Positions 12,372 through 22,156 of a DNA stretch of 64,000 nucleotides are shown one piece after another. The stretch is from Pseudomonadota bacterium (GTDB lineage Bacteria; Pseudomonadota; Gammaproteobacteria; Burkholderiales; Rhodocyclaceae). Every line of letters starts with the position of its first letter. The first letter of the stretch is position 1. Where the stretch lies: contig JAGTRT010000015.1 in assembly GCA_018261895.1 (NCBI GenBank), positions 1 to 64,000 of the forward strand. Reading direction: 5' to 3'. Position numbers and translations under genes: made by a program. Under the pieces are notes generated by a model. The model saw nothing but the letters and a program-made list of their open reading frames with translations, ran no database searches and was not told where the DNA came from.

Positions 12372-13517
12372 ATGGCTAAGGAAAAATTCGAGCGTACCAA
12401 ACCGCACGTGAATGTTGGGACGATTGGTCACGTTGACCATGGCAAGACCACGCTGACGGCGGCGATCACTGAAATTGATGCGGCGCCGGAAGAAAAGGCG
12501 CGCGGTATTACCATCAACACTGCGCACGTCGAATACGAAACCGCCAACCGTCACTACGCCCACGTTGACTGCCCGGGCCACGCTGACTACGTCAAGAACA
12601 TGATTACCGGTGCTGCCCAGATGGACGGCGCCATTCTGGTTTGCTCCGCTGCTGACGGCCCGATGCCGCAAACCCGCGAGCACATCCTGCTGGCCCGTCA
12701 AGTTGGCGTGCCGTACGTTCTCGTGTACATGAACAAGTGCGACATGGTGGACGACGCCGAGCTGCTCGAACTGGTTGAAATGGAACTCCGCGAGCTCCTC
12801 TCCAAGTACGACTTCCCGGGCGACGACACCCCGATCGTTCACGGATCCGCCCTCAAGGCCCTCGAAGGCGACCAGTCTGAAATCGGCGAGCCCTCCATCT
12901 TCCGTCTGGCCGACGCGCTGGACTCCTACATCCCGACGCCTGAGCGTGCTATTGACCAGCCGTTCCTGATGCCGGTCGAAGACGTCTTCTCCATCTCCGG
13001 TCGTGGTACCGTGGTGACCGGTCGCGTAGAGCGCGGCATCGTCAAGGTCGGCGAAGAAATCGAAATCGTTGGTATCCGTCCGACCCAGAAAACCACCTGC
13101 ACCGGCGTTGAAATGTTCCGCAAGCTGTTGGATCAAGGTCAAGCCGGCGACAACATTGGCGCGCTGCTGCGTGGCACCAAGCGTGAAGACGTCGAGCGTG
13201 GTCAGGTTCTCTGCAAGCCGGGTTCGGTCAAGCCGCACACCCACTTCACCTCCGAAGTGTACATCCTGTCGAAGGACGAAGGCGGTCGTCATACCCCGTT
13301 CTTCAATGGCTATCGTCCGCAGTTCTACTTCCGTACGACTGACGTGACCGGCTCCATCGATCTGCCGGAAGGTACCGAGATGGTGATGCCTGGCGACAAC
13401 ATCGCCATGACCATCAAGCTGATCGCACCGATCGCCATGGAAGAAGGTCTGCGCTTCGCCATCCGTGAAGGCGGTCGTACCGTCGGCGCCGGCGTCGTCG
13501 CCAAAATCATCGAGTAA
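12372..13517 (+). CDS. tuf: elongation factor Tu with a 15-residue internal deletion
   Basis: EF-Tu delivers aminoacyl-tRNA to the ribosome. The frame is open for 381 residues where about 396 are expected. G1 [15 protein letters not shown] is directly followed by [12 protein letters not shown], so the roughly 15 residues that normally lie between them, including the start of switch I, are absent (junction near 12470/12471). The rest ([44 protein letters not shown]) is normal. Such a protein would not be expected to function in elongation. Either the other tuf copy usual in betaproteobacteria carries the load, or the deletion is an assembly error. Confidence 0.9.
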   Translation: MAKEKFERTKPHVNVGTIGHVDHGKTTLTAAITEIDAAPEEKARGITINTAHVEYETANRHYAHVDCPGHADYVKNMITGAAQMDGAILVCSAADGPMPQTREHILLARQVGVPYVLVYMNKCDMVDDAELLELVEMELRELLSKYDFPGDDTPIVHGSALKALEGDQSEIGEPSIFRLADALDSYIPTPERAIDQPFLMPVEDVFSISGRGTVVTGRVERGIVKVGEEIEIVGIRPTQKTTCTGVEMFRKLLDQGQAGDNIGALLRGTKREDVERGQVLCKPGSVKPHTHFTSEVYILSKDEGGRHTPFFNGYRPQFYFRTTDVTGSIDLPEGTEMVMPGDNIAMTIKLIAPIAMEEGLRFAIREGGRTVGAGVVAKIIE

Positions 13518-13518
13518 T

Positions 13519-13746
13519 GCTAAGCGTACCGGTGCCGTCGTTCGTGGCCCCGTGCCGTTGCCGACACGCAAGCAGCGTTTCGACATCCTGCGGTCTCCCC
13601 ACGTCAATAAGGCTTCCCGTGATCAGCTGGAAATTCGTACCCATCTGCGTCTGATGGATATCGTCGATCCCACTGATAAAACCGTTGATGCACTGATGAA
13701 GCTGGATTTGCCAGCTGGCGTCGACGTCGAAATCAAGTTGCAGTAA
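13519..13746 (+). pseudogene. rpsJ: 30S ribosomal protein S10, 5' end missing
   Basis: Reading from 13519, the frame encodes [18 protein letters not shown] through [12 protein letters not shown], which is the last 75 residues of the 103-residue S10/NusE. The first 28 codons, the start codon and the whole tuf-rpsJ spacer are missing. The S10 codons begin one base after the tuf stop. Upstream the frame runs into tuf out of phase, so no authentic N-terminus can be made. S10 is essential, which makes a true deletion unlikely unless another copy exists. Missing sequence in the assembly is the simpler reading. Confidence 0.9.
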
Positions 13747-13771
13747 TACAGTAATTGCGGATATAATCCGC
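13738..13771 (+). promoter_or_regulatory. promoter before rplC with TATAAT inside a small hairpin
   Basis: TTGCAG (13738-13743), overlapping the end of rpsJ, and a perfect TATAAT (13762-13767) are 18 bases apart, a good sigma-70 pair. The -10 box spans the loop and edge of a hairpin with arms GCGGA and TCCGC (13757-13771). It would drive rplC onward through the S10 operon. The call rests on consensus match only. Confidence 0.6.
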
Positions 13772-13856
13772 GCCTTTCGGGGGTGGCCGGTGACGGTTGC
13801 CCATTTGTTGTTTTACATCGACCGGCCAATCGCAGCCGGCGATGAGGAGAATAACC

Positions 13857-14332
13857 ATGAGTCTAGGCCTTGTTGGTCGCAAGGTTGGCATGACTCTTTG
13901 GCCAAGGCGGGTGTCGAAGCCGGGCATGTGCTCAAGGAGTTCCAGATCGAAGCTGGTCAGCTAGCCTCTTTTAAGGCGGGTGATCAGGTTGCTGTCACGA
14001 TTTTTGCCGAAGGGCAAAAGGTCGATGTGACGGGAACATCTATCGGTAAGGGTTTCCAGGGTGGTATCAAGCGCCACAATTTCAGTTCCAATCGTGCAAG
14101 CCACGGTAATTCGGTTTCGCATAACGCGCCGGGTTCCATCGGTATGGCGCAGGATCCGGGTCGCGTTTTCCCGGGTAAGCGCATGGCGGGTCATCTGGGT
14201 GATGTCCAGTCCACGATGCAGGGGCTGACGATTGTTCGCGTCGATGCTGAGCGCCAGTTGCTGCTGGTTAAGGGCGCCGTACCGGGTGCCAAGGGTTCCG
14301 ACGTCGTTGTGCGTCCGGCCGTCAAAGCTTAA
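13857..14332 (+). pseudogene. rplC: 50S ribosomal protein L3, internal deletion with frameshift
   Basis: A GAGGAG site and ATG at 13857 begin a correct L3 N-terminus ([13 protein letters not shown]). At about 13893-13897 the sequence jumps, in another frame, to [16 protein letters not shown] and then continues as normal L3 through [13 protein letters not shown] and [23 protein letters not shown] to the stop. About 55 of roughly 212 residues are lost and the frame is broken. L3 is essential for 50S assembly, so this probably marks missing sequence and not a natural pseudogene. Confidence 0.9.
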
Positions 14333-14341
14333 GGGGGCGAC

Positions 14342-14965
14342 ATGGAACTCAAGGTAATTAACGAACAAGGCCAGGAGTCTGCCAAGTTGCAGGCTTCCGA
14401 CGTGCTGTTCGGTCGCGATTTCAACGAAGCGTTGGTTCATCAGATCGTCGTCGCCTATCAGGCGAATGCACGTTCCGGCGACCGTCAGCAGAAAGATCGC
14501 TCCGAGGTCCGTCACACCACTACCAAGCCGTGGCGCCAAAAGGGTACGGGTCGTGCTCGTGCCGGTAGCAATGGCAGCCCGCTGTGGCGTGGGGGCGGTC
14601 GGATATTCCCGAATTCTCCGGAAGAGAATTTTAGCCAGAAGGTTAACAAGAAAATGTTCCGCGCCGGTATGGCCGCGATTCTTTCCGAGTTGGCCCGCCA
14701 AGACCGTCTCGTCGTTATTGACGAACTGTCTGTAGCTGCTCCGAAGACCAAGTTGTTTACGCAGAAGCTGAAGGATTTGGGTCTTGAGGGCAATCTTCTG
14801 GTCATCACTGACGAGTTGAGTGAAAATCTTTATCTCTCGTCGCGCAACCTGCCAAATGTTCTGGTTCTGGAAGCCCAGGAAGCGGATCCGGTTTCCCTGG
14901 TTCGCTTTGCCAAGGTGCTCGTGACCAAGAACGCTGTGGCCAAGTTCGAGGAGATGTGGGGATGA
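14342..14965 (+). CDS. rplD: 50S ribosomal protein L4
   Basis: The 207-residue protein lines the exit tunnel. The extended loop [25 protein letters not shown] is clear, and length is normal. In E. coli L4 also represses its own S10 operon by attenuation and translational control. It begins 9 bases after rplC and overlaps rplW by four bases. Confidence 0.97.
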   Translation: MELKVINEQGQESAKLQASDVLFGRDFNEALVHQIVVAYQANARSGDRQQKDRSEVRHTTTKPWRQKGTGRARAGSNGSPLWRGGGRIFPNSPEENFSQKVNKKMFRAGMAAILSELARQDRLVVIDELSVAAPKTKLFTQKLKDLGLEGNLLVITDELSENLYLSSRNLPNVLVLEAQEADPVSLVRFAKVLVTKNAVAKFEEMWG

Positions 14966-15264
14966 ATCAAGAGCGTCTGATGCAGGTGCTATTGGCACCG
15001 CAAATCTCCGAGAAGGCTACCTATGTTGCAGACAAGCATAATCAGGTGATCTTCCGCGTTGCTTCCGATGCGACCAAGCCGGAAATCAAGGCCGCCGTCG
15101 AGTTGCTGTTCAAGGTTGAGGTTGGTGCTGTTCAGGTTGCCAACGTCAAGGGCAAGGTGAAGCGTTTCAAGGGTGCGGTCGGTCGTCGCAAGGGCTGGAA
15201 AAAAGCCTACGTGAGCCTGAAGCCGGGCCAAGAACTCAACTTCGTTGAAGGGGGGAATGCTTAA
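14962..15264 (+). CDS. rplW: 50S ribosomal protein L23
   Basis: The 100-residue exit-tunnel protein is a docking site for trigger factor and SRP. The ATG at 14962 overlaps the rplD stop (ATGA) and is preceded by GAGGAG, so I prefer it to the in-frame GTG two codons upstream. [11 protein letters not shown] and [18 protein letters not shown] are typical. It overlaps rplB by one base. Confidence 0.95.
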   Translation: MNQERLMQVLLAPQISEKATYVADKHNQVIFRVASDATKPEIKAAVELLFKVEVGAVQVANVKGKVKRFKGAVGRRKGWKKAYVSLKPGQELNFVEGGNA

Positions 15265-16091
15265 TGGCACTCGTTAAAGTCAAGCCAACTTCCCCGGGGC
15301 GCCGGGCTGTTGTTCAGGTGGTTAACCCCAATCTGCACAAGGGTAAGCCGTTTGCGGCCTTGGTTGAGTCCAAGTCCAGTAACGCCGGGCGCAACAATAA
15401 CGGGCGGGTCACCGTTCGTCACCAAGGTGGCGGCCACAAGCAGGCTTACCGCGTTATCGATTTCAAGCGCAGTAAAGACGGCATTCCGGCAAAGGTTGAA
15501 CGCCTGGAATATGATCCGAACCGCACCGCCAACATTGCGCTTCTGTGTTACGCAGACGGCGAGCGTCGCTACATCATTGCCAATAAGGGTATGGTAGTCG
15601 GTCAGTCTATCGTCAGCGGTTCCGAGGCCCCCATCAAGTCAGGCAACGCCCTGCCAATCCGCAATATTCCCGTTGGTACAACCATCTGCTGTGTTGAGAT
15701 GCTACCTGGCAAGGGAGCGCAGATTGCGCGTTCGGCAGGAACCTCCGTCCAGCTTTTGGCGCGGGAAGGTTCCTATGCTCAGATTCGCCTTCGCTCCGGC
15801 GAAGTTCGTCGAGTGCACGTTGAGTGCCGCGCGACCATAGGCGAAGTTGGCAACGAAGAACACAATCTCCGCAAGTTCGGTAAAGCCGGTGCTATGCGTT
15901 GGCGTGGTATTCGTCCGACCGTTCGTGGTACTGCCATGAACCCGGTCGATCACCCGCACGGCGGTGGTGAAGGTAAGACAGGCGAAGGTCGTGTGCCAGT
16001 CAATCCATGGGGTCAGCCCACCAAGGGTTATCGTACCCGTAGCAACAAGCGCACGAACAGCATGATTGTTCAGCGCCGTCACAAGCGTTAA
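15264..16091 (+). CDS. rplB: 50S ribosomal protein L2
   Basis: The 275-residue protein is needed for subunit association and peptidyl transfer. It contains [18 protein letters not shown] and the highly conserved [16 protein letters not shown] loop that carries the functionally important histidine. Length is normal. The ATG overlaps the last base of the rplW stop. Confidence 0.98.
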   Translation: MALVKVKPTSPGRRAVVQVVNPNLHKGKPFAALVESKSSNAGRNNNGRVTVRHQGGGHKQAYRVIDFKRSKDGIPAKVERLEYDPNRTANIALLCYADGERRYIIANKGMVVGQSIVSGSEAPIKSGNALPIRNIPVGTTICCVEMLPGKGAQIARSAGTSVQLLAREGSYAQIRLRSGEVRRVHVECRATIGEVGNEEHNLRKFGKAGAMRWRGIRPTVRGTAMNPVDHPHGGGEGKTGEGRVPVNPWGQPTKGYRTRSNKRTNSMIVQRRHKR

Positions 16092-16101
16092 GGGGTAGGA
16101 A

Positions 16102-16377
16102 ATGGGACGTTCTCTAAAAAAGGGCCCGTTTGTTGATGCGCATTTGATCGATAAGGTCGAAGCAGTGCGTGCCACCAGCGACAAGCGCCCGATCAAGACA
16201 TGGTCGCGTCGTTCGACAATCCTCCCCGAGTTTATCGGCCTGACGATTGCGGTACACAACGGCAAGCAGCATATCCCGGTGTTCGTGACCGAAAATATGG
16301 TTGGTCACAAGCTTGGCGAGTTCTCGCTGACCCGTACGTTCAAGGGTCACACCGCCGGCAAGAAGGCCAAGAAGTAA
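16102..16377 (+). CDS. rpsS: 30S ribosomal protein S19
   Basis: The 91-residue protein of the 30S head forms a complex with S13. [15 protein letters not shown] and the [20 protein letters not shown] stretch are standard, and length is normal. A GGGGTAGGA ribosome binding site precedes the ATG. Confidence 0.98.
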   Translation: MGRSLKKGPFVDAHLIDKVEAVRATSDKRPIKTWSRRSTILPEFIGLTIAVHNGKQHIPVFVTENMVGHKLGEFSLTRTFKGHTAGKKAKK

Positions 16378-16386
16378 GGAGCTGAA

Positions 16387-16716
16387 ATGGAAACTCGTGC
16401 AAATTTGCGAGGCGTACGCCTCTCTGCGCAAAAGGGCCGCTTGGTAGCGGACCTGGTGCGTGGCAAGCCGGTTGGCCAGGCTCTCAACATCCTGGCCTTC
16501 TGCCCCAAAAAGGGCGCCGGTATCGTCAAGAAAGTGCTGGAGTCGGCAATTGCCAATGCAGAGCACAATGATGGTGCTGATATTGACGAACTGACGGTGA
16601 AGACCATCTACGTCGAAAAAGGCATGGTGCTCAAGCGCTTCACTGCGCGCGCCAAGGGTCGTGGCAATCGGATCATCAAGCCGACCTGTCATATTTATCT
16701 GACCGTTGGTAACTAA
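16387..16716 (+). CDS. rplV: 50S ribosomal protein L22
   Basis: The 109-residue protein has a beta-hairpin that lines the exit tunnel (the macrolide-resistance region [18 protein letters not shown]). The N-terminal [20 protein letters not shown] is typical and length is normal. AAGGAGCTGAA precedes the ATG. Confidence 0.98.
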   Translation: METRANLRGVRLSAQKGRLVADLVRGKPVGQALNILAFCPKKGAGIVKKVLESAIANAEHNDGADIDELTVKTIYVEKGMVLKRFTARAKGRGNRIIKPTCHIYLTVGN

Positions 16717-16725
16717 GGAAGACCC

Positions 16726-17508
16726 ATGGGACAGAAAATTCATCCGACTGGCTTCCGCCTAGCAGTCACCAAGAACTGGGGTTCCCGCTGGTACGCAAAC
16801 AGCAAGGAATTCCCGGGTATGCTCAATGAGGATATCAAGGTTCGCGAGTATCTCAAGCGCAAACTTGCTCATGCTTCCGTTGGGCGTGTTTTGATTGAGC
16901 GTCCGGCCAAGAATGCTCGCGTTACGGTCTATTCGGCTCGTCCGGGTGTCGTGATCGGGAAAAAGGGCGAGGACATCGAGCAATTGCGTACGGATCTTCA
17001 GCGAATCATGGGCGTTCCTGTTCATGTGTCCATTGAAGAGATTCGCAAGCCGGAAATTGACGCGCAATTGATCGCTGATTCAATTGCTCAGCAGCTCGAA
17101 AAGCGCATTATGTTCCGTCGTGCAATGAAGCGCGCAATGCAGAATGCAATGCGCCTTGGCGCTCAGGGTATCAAGGTCATGAGCGCCGGTCGTTTAAACG
17201 GTGCTGAAATTGCTCGCAGCGAGTGGTATCGCGAAGGCCGCGTTCCTCTGCATACTTTGCGTGCTGATATCGACTATGCAACCTCTGAAGCACTGACTAC
17301 ATACGGCATTATCGGTATCAAGGTCTGGGTTTACAAGGGCGACATGCTGGATCGCAATGAGCAGCCAGAAGTTGTCGAGCCGGTAGCGGATGAGCGACGC
17401 CCACGTCGGACTCCGGGTAAACCGGAAGGCGACAAGCCGCGTACCCGCACAGTCAAGAGGGCTGATGCTGGCGCTGCGGACGCGCGTCCAAGAAAGGCAG
17501 GTGCTTAA
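16726..17508 (+). CDS. rpsC: 30S ribosomal protein S3
   Basis: The 260-residue protein sits at the mRNA entry site and takes part in helicase activity. The KH domain is visible ([17 protein letters not shown]), followed by the C-domain [31 protein letters not shown] charged tail after about residue 220 ([20 protein letters not shown]) is the usual longer betaproteobacterial form. rplP starts two bases after the stop. Confidence 0.97.
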   Translation: MGQKIHPTGFRLAVTKNWGSRWYANSKEFPGMLNEDIKVREYLKRKLAHASVGRVLIERPAKNARVTVYSARPGVVIGKKGEDIEQLRTDLQRIMGVPVHVSIEEIRKPEIDAQLIADSIAQQLEKRIMFRRAMKRAMQNAMRLGAQGIKVMSAGRLNGAEIARSEWYREGRVPLHTLRADIDYATSEALTTYGIIGIKVWVYKGDMLDRNEQPEVVEPVADERRPRRTPGKPEGDKPRTRTVKRADAGAADARPRKAGA

Positions 17509-17509
17509 C

Positions 17510-17923
17510 ATGTTGCAACCAAATCGCCGCAAGTTCCGCAAGGAGCATAAGGGGCGCAACGAGGGGCTTGCTACTCGGGGTGCGAAAGTATCGTTCGGGG
17601 AGTGGGGCCTGAAGGCAACTGGCCGTGGTCGATTGACTGCGCGTCAGATTGAGGCTGCTCGTCGTGCCATGACGCGCCACATCAAACGTGGCGGTCGTAT
17701 CTGGATTCGCATCTTCCCGGATAAGCCGATTTCGAAGAAGCCGGCTGAAGTTCGTATGGGTAACGGTAAGGGTAATCCGGAATATTGGGTTGCCGAGATC
17801 CAGCCGGGCAAAGTGCTATATGAGATGGATGGTGTCAATGAAGCCTTGGCGCGCGAAGCGTTTGCGCTCGCAGCTGCCAAGTTGCCTATTGCTACCACCT
17901 TCGTGACTCGTCATCTGGGGTAA
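17510..17923 (+). CDS. rplP: 50S ribosomal protein L16
   Basis: The 137-residue protein helps position the A-site t[20 protein letters not shown] fixes the ATG at 17510. An upstream in-frame start would lie inside rpsC and is rejected. The R[16 protein letters not shown] and [13 protein letters not shown] motifs are standard. rpmC follows after two bases. Confidence 0.97.
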   Translation: MLQPNRRKFRKEHKGRNEGLATRGAKVSFGEWGLKATGRGRLTARQIEAARRAMTRHIKRGGRIWIRIFPDKPISKKPAEVRMGNGKGNPEYWVAEIQPGKVLYEMDGVNEALAREAFALAAAKLPIATTFVTRHLG

Positions 17924-17925
17924 TC

Positions 17926-18120
17926 ATGAAAGCTAGTGAATTGAGAACCAAGGGTGTGGACGAGCTCAACAAGGAGTTGCTGGATCTGCTAAAGGCCCAG
18001 TTCGGGCTGCGTATGCAGATTGCTACTCAGCAACTCTCGAATACCAGCCAAATGTCCAAGGTGCGTCGCGACATCGCTCGCGTTCGTACGCTTATTCGTG
18101 AAAAGGCGGTACAGCAATGA
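17926..18120 (+). CDS. rpmC: 50S ribosomal protein L29
   Basis: The 64-residue, two-helix protein near the exit tunnel has the family pattern [17 protein letters not shown] and [16 protein letters not shown]. Its stop overlaps the rpsQ start (ATGA). Confidence 0.96.
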   Translation: MKASELRTKGVDELNKELLDLLKAQFGLRMQIATQQLSNTSQMSKVRRDIARVRTLIREKAVQQ

Positions 18121-18383
18121 GCGAAACCACCAGTATCAAACGCACACTCATCGGTCGTGTTGTCAGCGACAAGATGGAAAAGACGGTTACCGTCCTCGTC
18201 GAACGCAAGGTAAAGCATCCTATGTACGGCAAGGTGATGGTTCGTTCCAAGAAGTACCATGCCCATAATGAAGGGAACTCGGCTAAGGCTGGTGATCTCG
18301 TCGAGATCGTCGAAACCCGTCCGGTGTCGCGTACCAAGACCTGGGCCGTGACGAGCGTTCTTGAGAAGGCGATCGTTGTATAA
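18117..18383 (+). CDS. rpsQ: 30S ribosomal protein S17
   Basis: The 88-residue protein is a primary 16S rRNA binder with an OB fold. [20 protein letters not shown] and [15 protein letters not shown] are typical. It is the last gene of the S10 operon. A promoter/terminator hairpin follows. Confidence 0.97.
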   Translation: MSETTSIKRTLIGRVVSDKMEKTVTVLVERKVKHPMYGKVMVRSKKYHAHNEGNSAKAGDLVEIVETRPVSRTKTWAVTSVLEKAIVV

Positions 18384-18402
18384 CGAAAGTTTCTTAAAAA
18401 GC

Positions 18403-18447
18403 TTGCGTAGTCGTAAAAGAAGCCGGTATAATCCGGCTTCTTTTTTG
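18403..18447 (+). promoter_or_regulatory. combined terminator hairpin and spc-operon promoter
   Basis: TTGCGT (18403-18408) and a perfect TATAAT (18427-18432), 18 bases apart, form a strong sigma-70 promoter before rplN. The TATAAT hexamer is exactly the loop of a 10-bp hairpin (AAGAAGCCGG / CCGGCTTCTT, 18417-18442) followed by a T-run, which looks like a rho-independent terminator for the S10 operon. The dual reading is direct from sequence. Activity of either is inferred. Confidence 0.7.
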
Positions 18448-18537
18448 CGGCCCTCGTCCTGAGGGCTTGCGAAGTTGTTCAACCCGTACGGGTTCCAAGA
18501 CTGACCGCGCAAGTGGATTAAGTTGGAGTTAATTTAA

Positions 18538-18906
18538 ATGATTCAGATGCAGACGACTCTGGATGTCGCCGATAATACCGGCGCACGTTCAGTAATGTGT
18601 ATCAAAGTGCTCGGTGGATCCAGGCGCCGCTATGCTGGCATTGGTGACATCATCAAGGTCAGCATTAAGGATGCTGCCCCACGTGGCCGCGTCAAGAAGG
18701 GCGATGTTTACAATGCCGTGGTGGTTCGTACCGCCAAGGGTGTTCGTCGTCCCGACGGTTCGCTGGTTCGCTTTGATGGCAATGCCGCCGTTCTTCTTAA
18801 CAACAAGCTCGAGCCGATCGGCACGCGCATCTTTGGCCCGGTAACCCGCGAACTGCGTACCGAGCGCTTTATGAAGATCGTGTCCTTGGCTCCTGAAGTG
18901 CTGTAA
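18538..18906 (+). CDS. rplN: 50S ribosomal protein L14
   Basis: The 122-residue protein contributes to inter-subunit bridges. [16 protein letters not shown] and [12 protein letters not shown] are standard, and length is exact. It is the first gene of the spc operon, preceded by a 154-base spacer holding a promoter and a GGAG site. Confidence 0.98.
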   Translation: MIQMQTTLDVADNTGARSVMCIKVLGGSRRRYAGIGDIIKVSIKDAAPRGRVKKGDVYNAVVVRTAKGVRRPDGSLVRFDGNAAVLLNNKLEPIGTRIFGPVTRELRTERFMKIVSLAPEVL

Positions 18907-18915
18907 GGACTGGCC

Positions 18916-19233
18916 ATGGAAAAAATTCGTAAAGGCGACGAAATCGTCGTTATTACCGGTAAAGACAAAGGCAAGCGCGGAACCGTGTTGCGTCGTGTCG
19001 ATGATGAGCATGTGCTTGTAGAAGGTGTCAATCGTGCCAAGAAGCACGTCAAGCCGAACCCCGTGAAGGGTGTGGCGGGTGGCATCGTCGATAAGGATAT
19101 GCCGATTCATATCTCCAATGTTGCGCTGTTCAATCCGGCGACCAAGAAGGCTGACCGTGTCGGCATCAAGGCGCTTGAGGATGGCCGCAAGGTTCGCGTG
19201 TTCAAGTCGAACGGCGAACTGGTGAACGCATAA
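18916..19233 (+). CDS. rplX: 50S ribosomal protein L24
   Basis: The 105-residue assembly initiator of the 50S subunit has a KOW motif at its start ([21 protein letters not shown]), then [13 protein letters not shown] and the C-terminal [17 protein letters not shown]. Length is normal. It lies 9 bases after rplN. Confidence 0.97.
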   Translation: MEKIRKGDEIVVITGKDKGKRGTVLRRVDDEHVLVEGVNRAKKHVKPNPVKGVAGGIVDKDMPIHISNVALFNPATKKADRVGIKALEDGRKVRVFKSNGELVNA

Positions 19234-19242
19234 GGAGCGGAC

Positions 19243-19782
19243 ATGGCGCGTTTGCAAGAGTTTTACAAGGAAACCGTGGTTGCTGATCTGAGTAAGCAGT
19301 TCGGTTACAAGTCCGTGATGGAAGTTCCGCGCATCACCAAGATCACCCTGAACATGGGTGTCGGTGAAGCAGTGGCTGACAAGAAGGTGCTTGAAAACGC
19401 CGTTGGCGACATGCAGAAGATTGCAGGTCAGAAGCCGGTGACGACCAAGGCTCGCAAGTCTATTGCTGGCTTCAAGATTCGTGATGGCTACCCGATTGGT
19501 TGCATGGTCACGCTGCGTGGTCCGCGTATGTTCGAATTCCTAGATCGTCTGGTCACTGTTGCGCTGCCGCGAGTTCGCGACTTCCGTGGGATTTCTGGTA
19601 AGGGTTTTGACGGCCAGGGCAACTACAACATGGGCGTCAAAGAACAGATCATTTTCCCGGAAATCGAGTACGACAAGATCGATGCTCTGAGGGGTATGAA
19701 TATCAGCATCACCACGACCGCGAAAACCGACGCAGAAGCCAAGGCTCTGTTGGCGGCGTTCAAGTTCCCGTTCAAGAATTGA
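19243..19782 (+). CDS. rplE: 50S ribosomal protein L5
   Basis: The 179-residue 5S rRNA-binding protein shows [40 protein letters not shown] and [20 protein letters not shown]. Length is exact. AAGGAGCGGAC precedes the ATG. Confidence 0.98.
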   Translation: MARLQEFYKETVVADLSKQFGYKSVMEVPRITKITLNMGVGEAVADKKVLENAVGDMQKIAGQKPVTTKARKSIAGFKIRDGYPIGCMVTLRGPRMFEFLDRLVTVALPRVRDFRGISGKGFDGQGNYNMGVKEQIIFPEIEYDKIDALRGMNISITTTAKTDAEAKALLAAFKFPFKN

Positions 19783-19789
19783 GGCAATC

Positions 19790-20095
19790 ATGGCAAAACT
19801 TGCTCTGATCAACCGTGAAGAAAAGCGCCGCAAGCTTGTGGCTCAGTACGCCAAGAAGCGTGCTGCCCTTGAGGCGATTTTCAACAACGCGAGCCTGTCT
19901 GACGATGAGCGTTACGCTGCCCGTCTGAAGTTCCAGGCCCTGCCGCGCAACTCGAGCCCGTCTCGTCTGCGCAACCGTTGCCAGCTGACTGGTCGTCCGC
20001 GTGGTGTTTTCCGTAAGTTCGGTCTGTGCCGTCACAAGATCCGCGAACTGGCCTTCAATGGCGAAGTTCCGGGTGTTGTTAAAGCCAGCTGGTAA
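19790..20095 (+). CDS. rpsN: 30S ribosomal protein S14, zinc-free type
   Basis: The 101-residue protein is the longer, zinc-independent form of S14, which lacks the paired CxxC motifs of the short zinc type. [22 protein letters not shown] and the C-terminal [17 protein letters not shown] are typical. It is placed between rplE and rpsH as in other proteobacteria. Confidence 0.97.
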   Translation: MAKLALINREEKRRKLVAQYAKKRAALEAIFNNASLSDDERYAARLKFQALPRNSSPSRLRNRCQLTGRPRGVFRKFGLCRHKIRELAFNGEVPGVVKASW

Positions 20096-20110
20096 AAAGG
20101 AGATTCAGAA

Positions 20111-20506
20111 ATGGCTATGAGCGATCCGATCGCGGACATGCTGACTCGCATCCGCAACGCCCAGCTCGCCGAGAAGGCGTCTGTCTCCATGCCCTCGTCC
20201 AAAGTCAAGGTGGCTATCGCCGCCGTGCTCAAGGATGAAGGTTACGTCGATGATTTCGCAGTTCGTCAGGCTGATGGCAAGCCGACCCTCGATATCGCAC
20301 TCAAGTATTACGCCGGTCGTCCGGTCATTGAGCGCATTGAGCGAGTCTCCAAGCCCGGTCTGCGTATCTACAAGGGTTGCGAAGACATTCCTCGCGTCAT
20401 GAACGGTCTGGGCGTCGCCATCGTGTCGACCCCCAAGGGCGTCATGACTGATCGCAAGGCTCGCGCCAGCAAGGTCGGCGGCGAAGTTCTTTGCATCGTG
20501 GCATAA
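20111..20506 (+). CDS. rpsH: 30S ribosomal protein S8
   Basis: The 131-residue central-domain 16S rRNA binder starts [15 protein letters not shown] and ends with [27 protein letters not shown]. In E. coli S8 is the translational repressor of the spc operon, acting near rplE. AAAGGAGATTC is a strong ribosome binding site. Confidence 0.98.
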   Translation: MAMSDPIADMLTRIRNAQLAEKASVSMPSSKVKVAIAAVLKDEGYVDDFAVRQADGKPTLDIALKYYAGRPVIERIERVSKPGLRIYKGCEDIPRVMNGLGVAIVSTPKGVMTDRKARASKVGGEVLCIVA

Positions 20507-20516
20507 GGGGATAACG

Positions 20517-21047
20517 ATGTCTCGTATTGGTAAGAATCCCATCGTTTTGCCGGCAGGCGTTGAAGTCTCCATCGGCGATCAAATTACCGTCAAGGGCCCG
20601 CTGGGCACCCTGAAGGCAATTACGCATCCGTCAGTGACGATTTCCGTCGAAGGTCAAAACGTCCAGGTTTCCAAGGTTGAAGGCGCCGCAAATGCAGCTG
20701 CCATGTGGGGCACCATGCGTGCCAACATCAACAACATGGTGACTGGTGTTTCCAAGGGTTTCGAGCGCAAGCTCCAGTTGGTAGGCGTGGGTTACCGCGC
20801 CCAGGCCGCCGGCGATGTGCTGAACCTGTCGTTGGGCTTTTCCCACCCGGTCGCGCACAAGATGCCGGCCGGTGTGAAAGTGGAATGCCCGACCCAGACC
20901 GAAATCCTGATCAAGGGGGCCGACAAGCAACAGGTTGGCCAGGTCGCTGCCGAAGTTCGTGCATACCGCAAGCCGGAGCCCTACAAGGGCAAGGGCGTTC
21001 GGTACTCGGACGAAGTGGTGGTTATCAAGGAAACCAAGAAGAAGTAA
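20517..21047 (+). CDS. rplF: 50S ribosomal protein L6
   Basis: The 176-residue protein lies near the factor-binding site. [17 protein letters not shown], the [11 protein letters not shown] repeat and the terminal [11 protein letters not shown] motif are typical. Length is exact for the family. Confidence 0.98.
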   Translation: MSRIGKNPIVLPAGVEVSIGDQITVKGPLGTLKAITHPSVTISVEGQNVQVSKVEGAANAAAMWGTMRANINNMVTGVSKGFERKLQLVGVGYRAQAAGDVLNLSLGFSHPVAHKMPAGVKVECPTQTEILIKGADKQQVGQVAAEVRAYRKPEPYKGKGVRYSDEVVVIKETKKK

Positions 21048-21056
21048 GGGTGGCAT

Positions 21057-21413
21057 ATGTTTAATAAGAAACAAGCGCGTTTGCGCCGTTCCCGCCAAAC
21101 CCGGGCCAAAATCGCCGAACTTAAGGCTGTGCGTCTGTGCGTTAATCGCACGAATCAGCATATCTATGCACAGATCATCTCGCCATGTGGCGGCAAGGTC
21201 TTGGCTTCGGCTTCCACGCTGGACAAGGATGTTCGTAATGACGTCCCGAACGGCGGTAATAAGGCTGCTGCCACTTCGGTGGGCAAGCTGATTGCCGAGC
21301 GCGCCAAGGCCGCCGGTATTGAGCAAGTGGCTTTCGATCGTTCCGGTCTTCAGTACCACGGTCGGGTTCAGGCGCTGGCGGAAGCCGCGCGTGAAGCCGG
21401 TCTGAAGTTCTGA
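21057..21413 (+). CDS. rplR: 50S ribosomal protein L18
   Basis: The 118-residue 5S rRNA-binding protein of the central protuberance has [12 protein letters not shown], the [18 protein letters not shown] stretch and [26 protein letters not shown] at its end. Length is normal. It lies 9 bases after rplF. Confidence 0.97.
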   Translation: MFNKKQARLRRSRQTRAKIAELKAVRLCVNRTNQHIYAQIISPCGGKVLASASTLDKDVRNDVPNGGNKAAATSVGKLIAERAKAAGIEQVAFDRSGLQYHGRVQALAEAAREAGLKF

Positions 21414-21439
21414 TCGCTGCGAAAGGATAAGGTTAGAAA

Positions 21440-21967
21440 ATGGCTAAACCTGAAAGAAACAAGAAGCCGCAGCAAGCTGAAGAGCGTGATGACGGCATGC
21501 GCGAAAAGATGGTCGCGGTCAATCGCGTTACCAAGGTGGTTAAGGGCGGCCGTATCCTCGGTTTCGCTGCCCTGACCGTTGTTGGTGACGGCGATGGCGG
21601 CATCGGCATGGGCAAGGGCAAGTCCCGCGAAGTGCCCGTTGCTGCTCAGAAGGCAATGGAAGAGGCCCGTCGCAAGATGGCCAAGGTCAGCCTGAAGAAC
21701 GGTACCGTTCATCACACCGTCATGGGCCGTCACGGCGCCACGACGGTGATGATCCAGCCGGCACCGGAAGGCACGGGCATCATCGCCGGCGGCGCCATGC
21801 GTGCTGTGTTCGAAGTCGTTGGAGTCACCAATGTCGTCGCCAAGGCGCATGGTTCTACCAATCCCTACAACATCGTGCGTGCAACCATCGACGGCTTGTC
21901 GAAGGTAAATACGCCGGCCGAAATTGCCGCCAAGCGCGGGCTTTCGGTTGAGAAGATTCTGGGGTAA
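21440..21967 (+). CDS. rpsE: 30S ribosomal protein S5
   Basis: The 175-residue protein acts in decoding fidelity (ram site) and spectinomycin binding. It shows [25 protein letters not shown] with the [15 protein letters not shown] loop and [17 protein letters not shown]. Length is normal. AAAGGATAAGG precedes the ATG. Confidence 0.98.
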   Translation: MAKPERNKKPQQAEERDDGMREKMVAVNRVTKVVKGGRILGFAALTVVGDGDGGIGMGKGKSREVPVAAQKAMEEARRKMAKVSLKNGTVHHTVMGRHGATTVMIQPAPEGTGIIAGGAMRAVFEVVGVTNVVAKAHGSTNPYNIVRATIDGLSKVNTPAEIAAKRGLSVEKILG

Positions 21968-21970
21968 GCA

Positions 21971-22153
21971 ATGGCTGACAAGAAAATTACTGTGAAGCTC
22001 GTCAAGAGCATCATCGGCACCAAGCAAGACCATCGTGCCACGGTTCGTGGCCTTGGTCTTCGCAAGCTGAATAGCACCTCTGAACTCGTGGATACACCGT
22101 CGGTTCGCGGCATGATCCAAAAGGTGCAGTATCTCGTCAAGGTAGAGGGGTAG
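21971..22153 (+). CDS. rpmD: 50S ribosomal protein L30
   Basis: The 60-residue protein has [24 protein letters not shown] and the ending [15 protein letters not shown], matching the whole short family. It lies 3 bases after rpsE and 3 bases before rplO. Confidence 0.97.
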   Translation: MADKKITVKLVKSIIGTKQDHRATVRGLGLRKLNSTSELVDTPSVRGMIQKVQYLVKVEG

Positions 22154-22156
22154 TCC

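Noticed and set aside
12303-13607. 434-residue open frame antisense to tuf
   Set aside because: It mirrors tuf codon bias, has no ribosome binding site and lies wholly opposite a conserved gene.
13465-13746. S10-like frame with an alternative GTG start inside tuf
   Set aside because: The first 18 residues are out-of-frame tuf sequence, not an S10 N-terminus, so it cannot be a functional S10.
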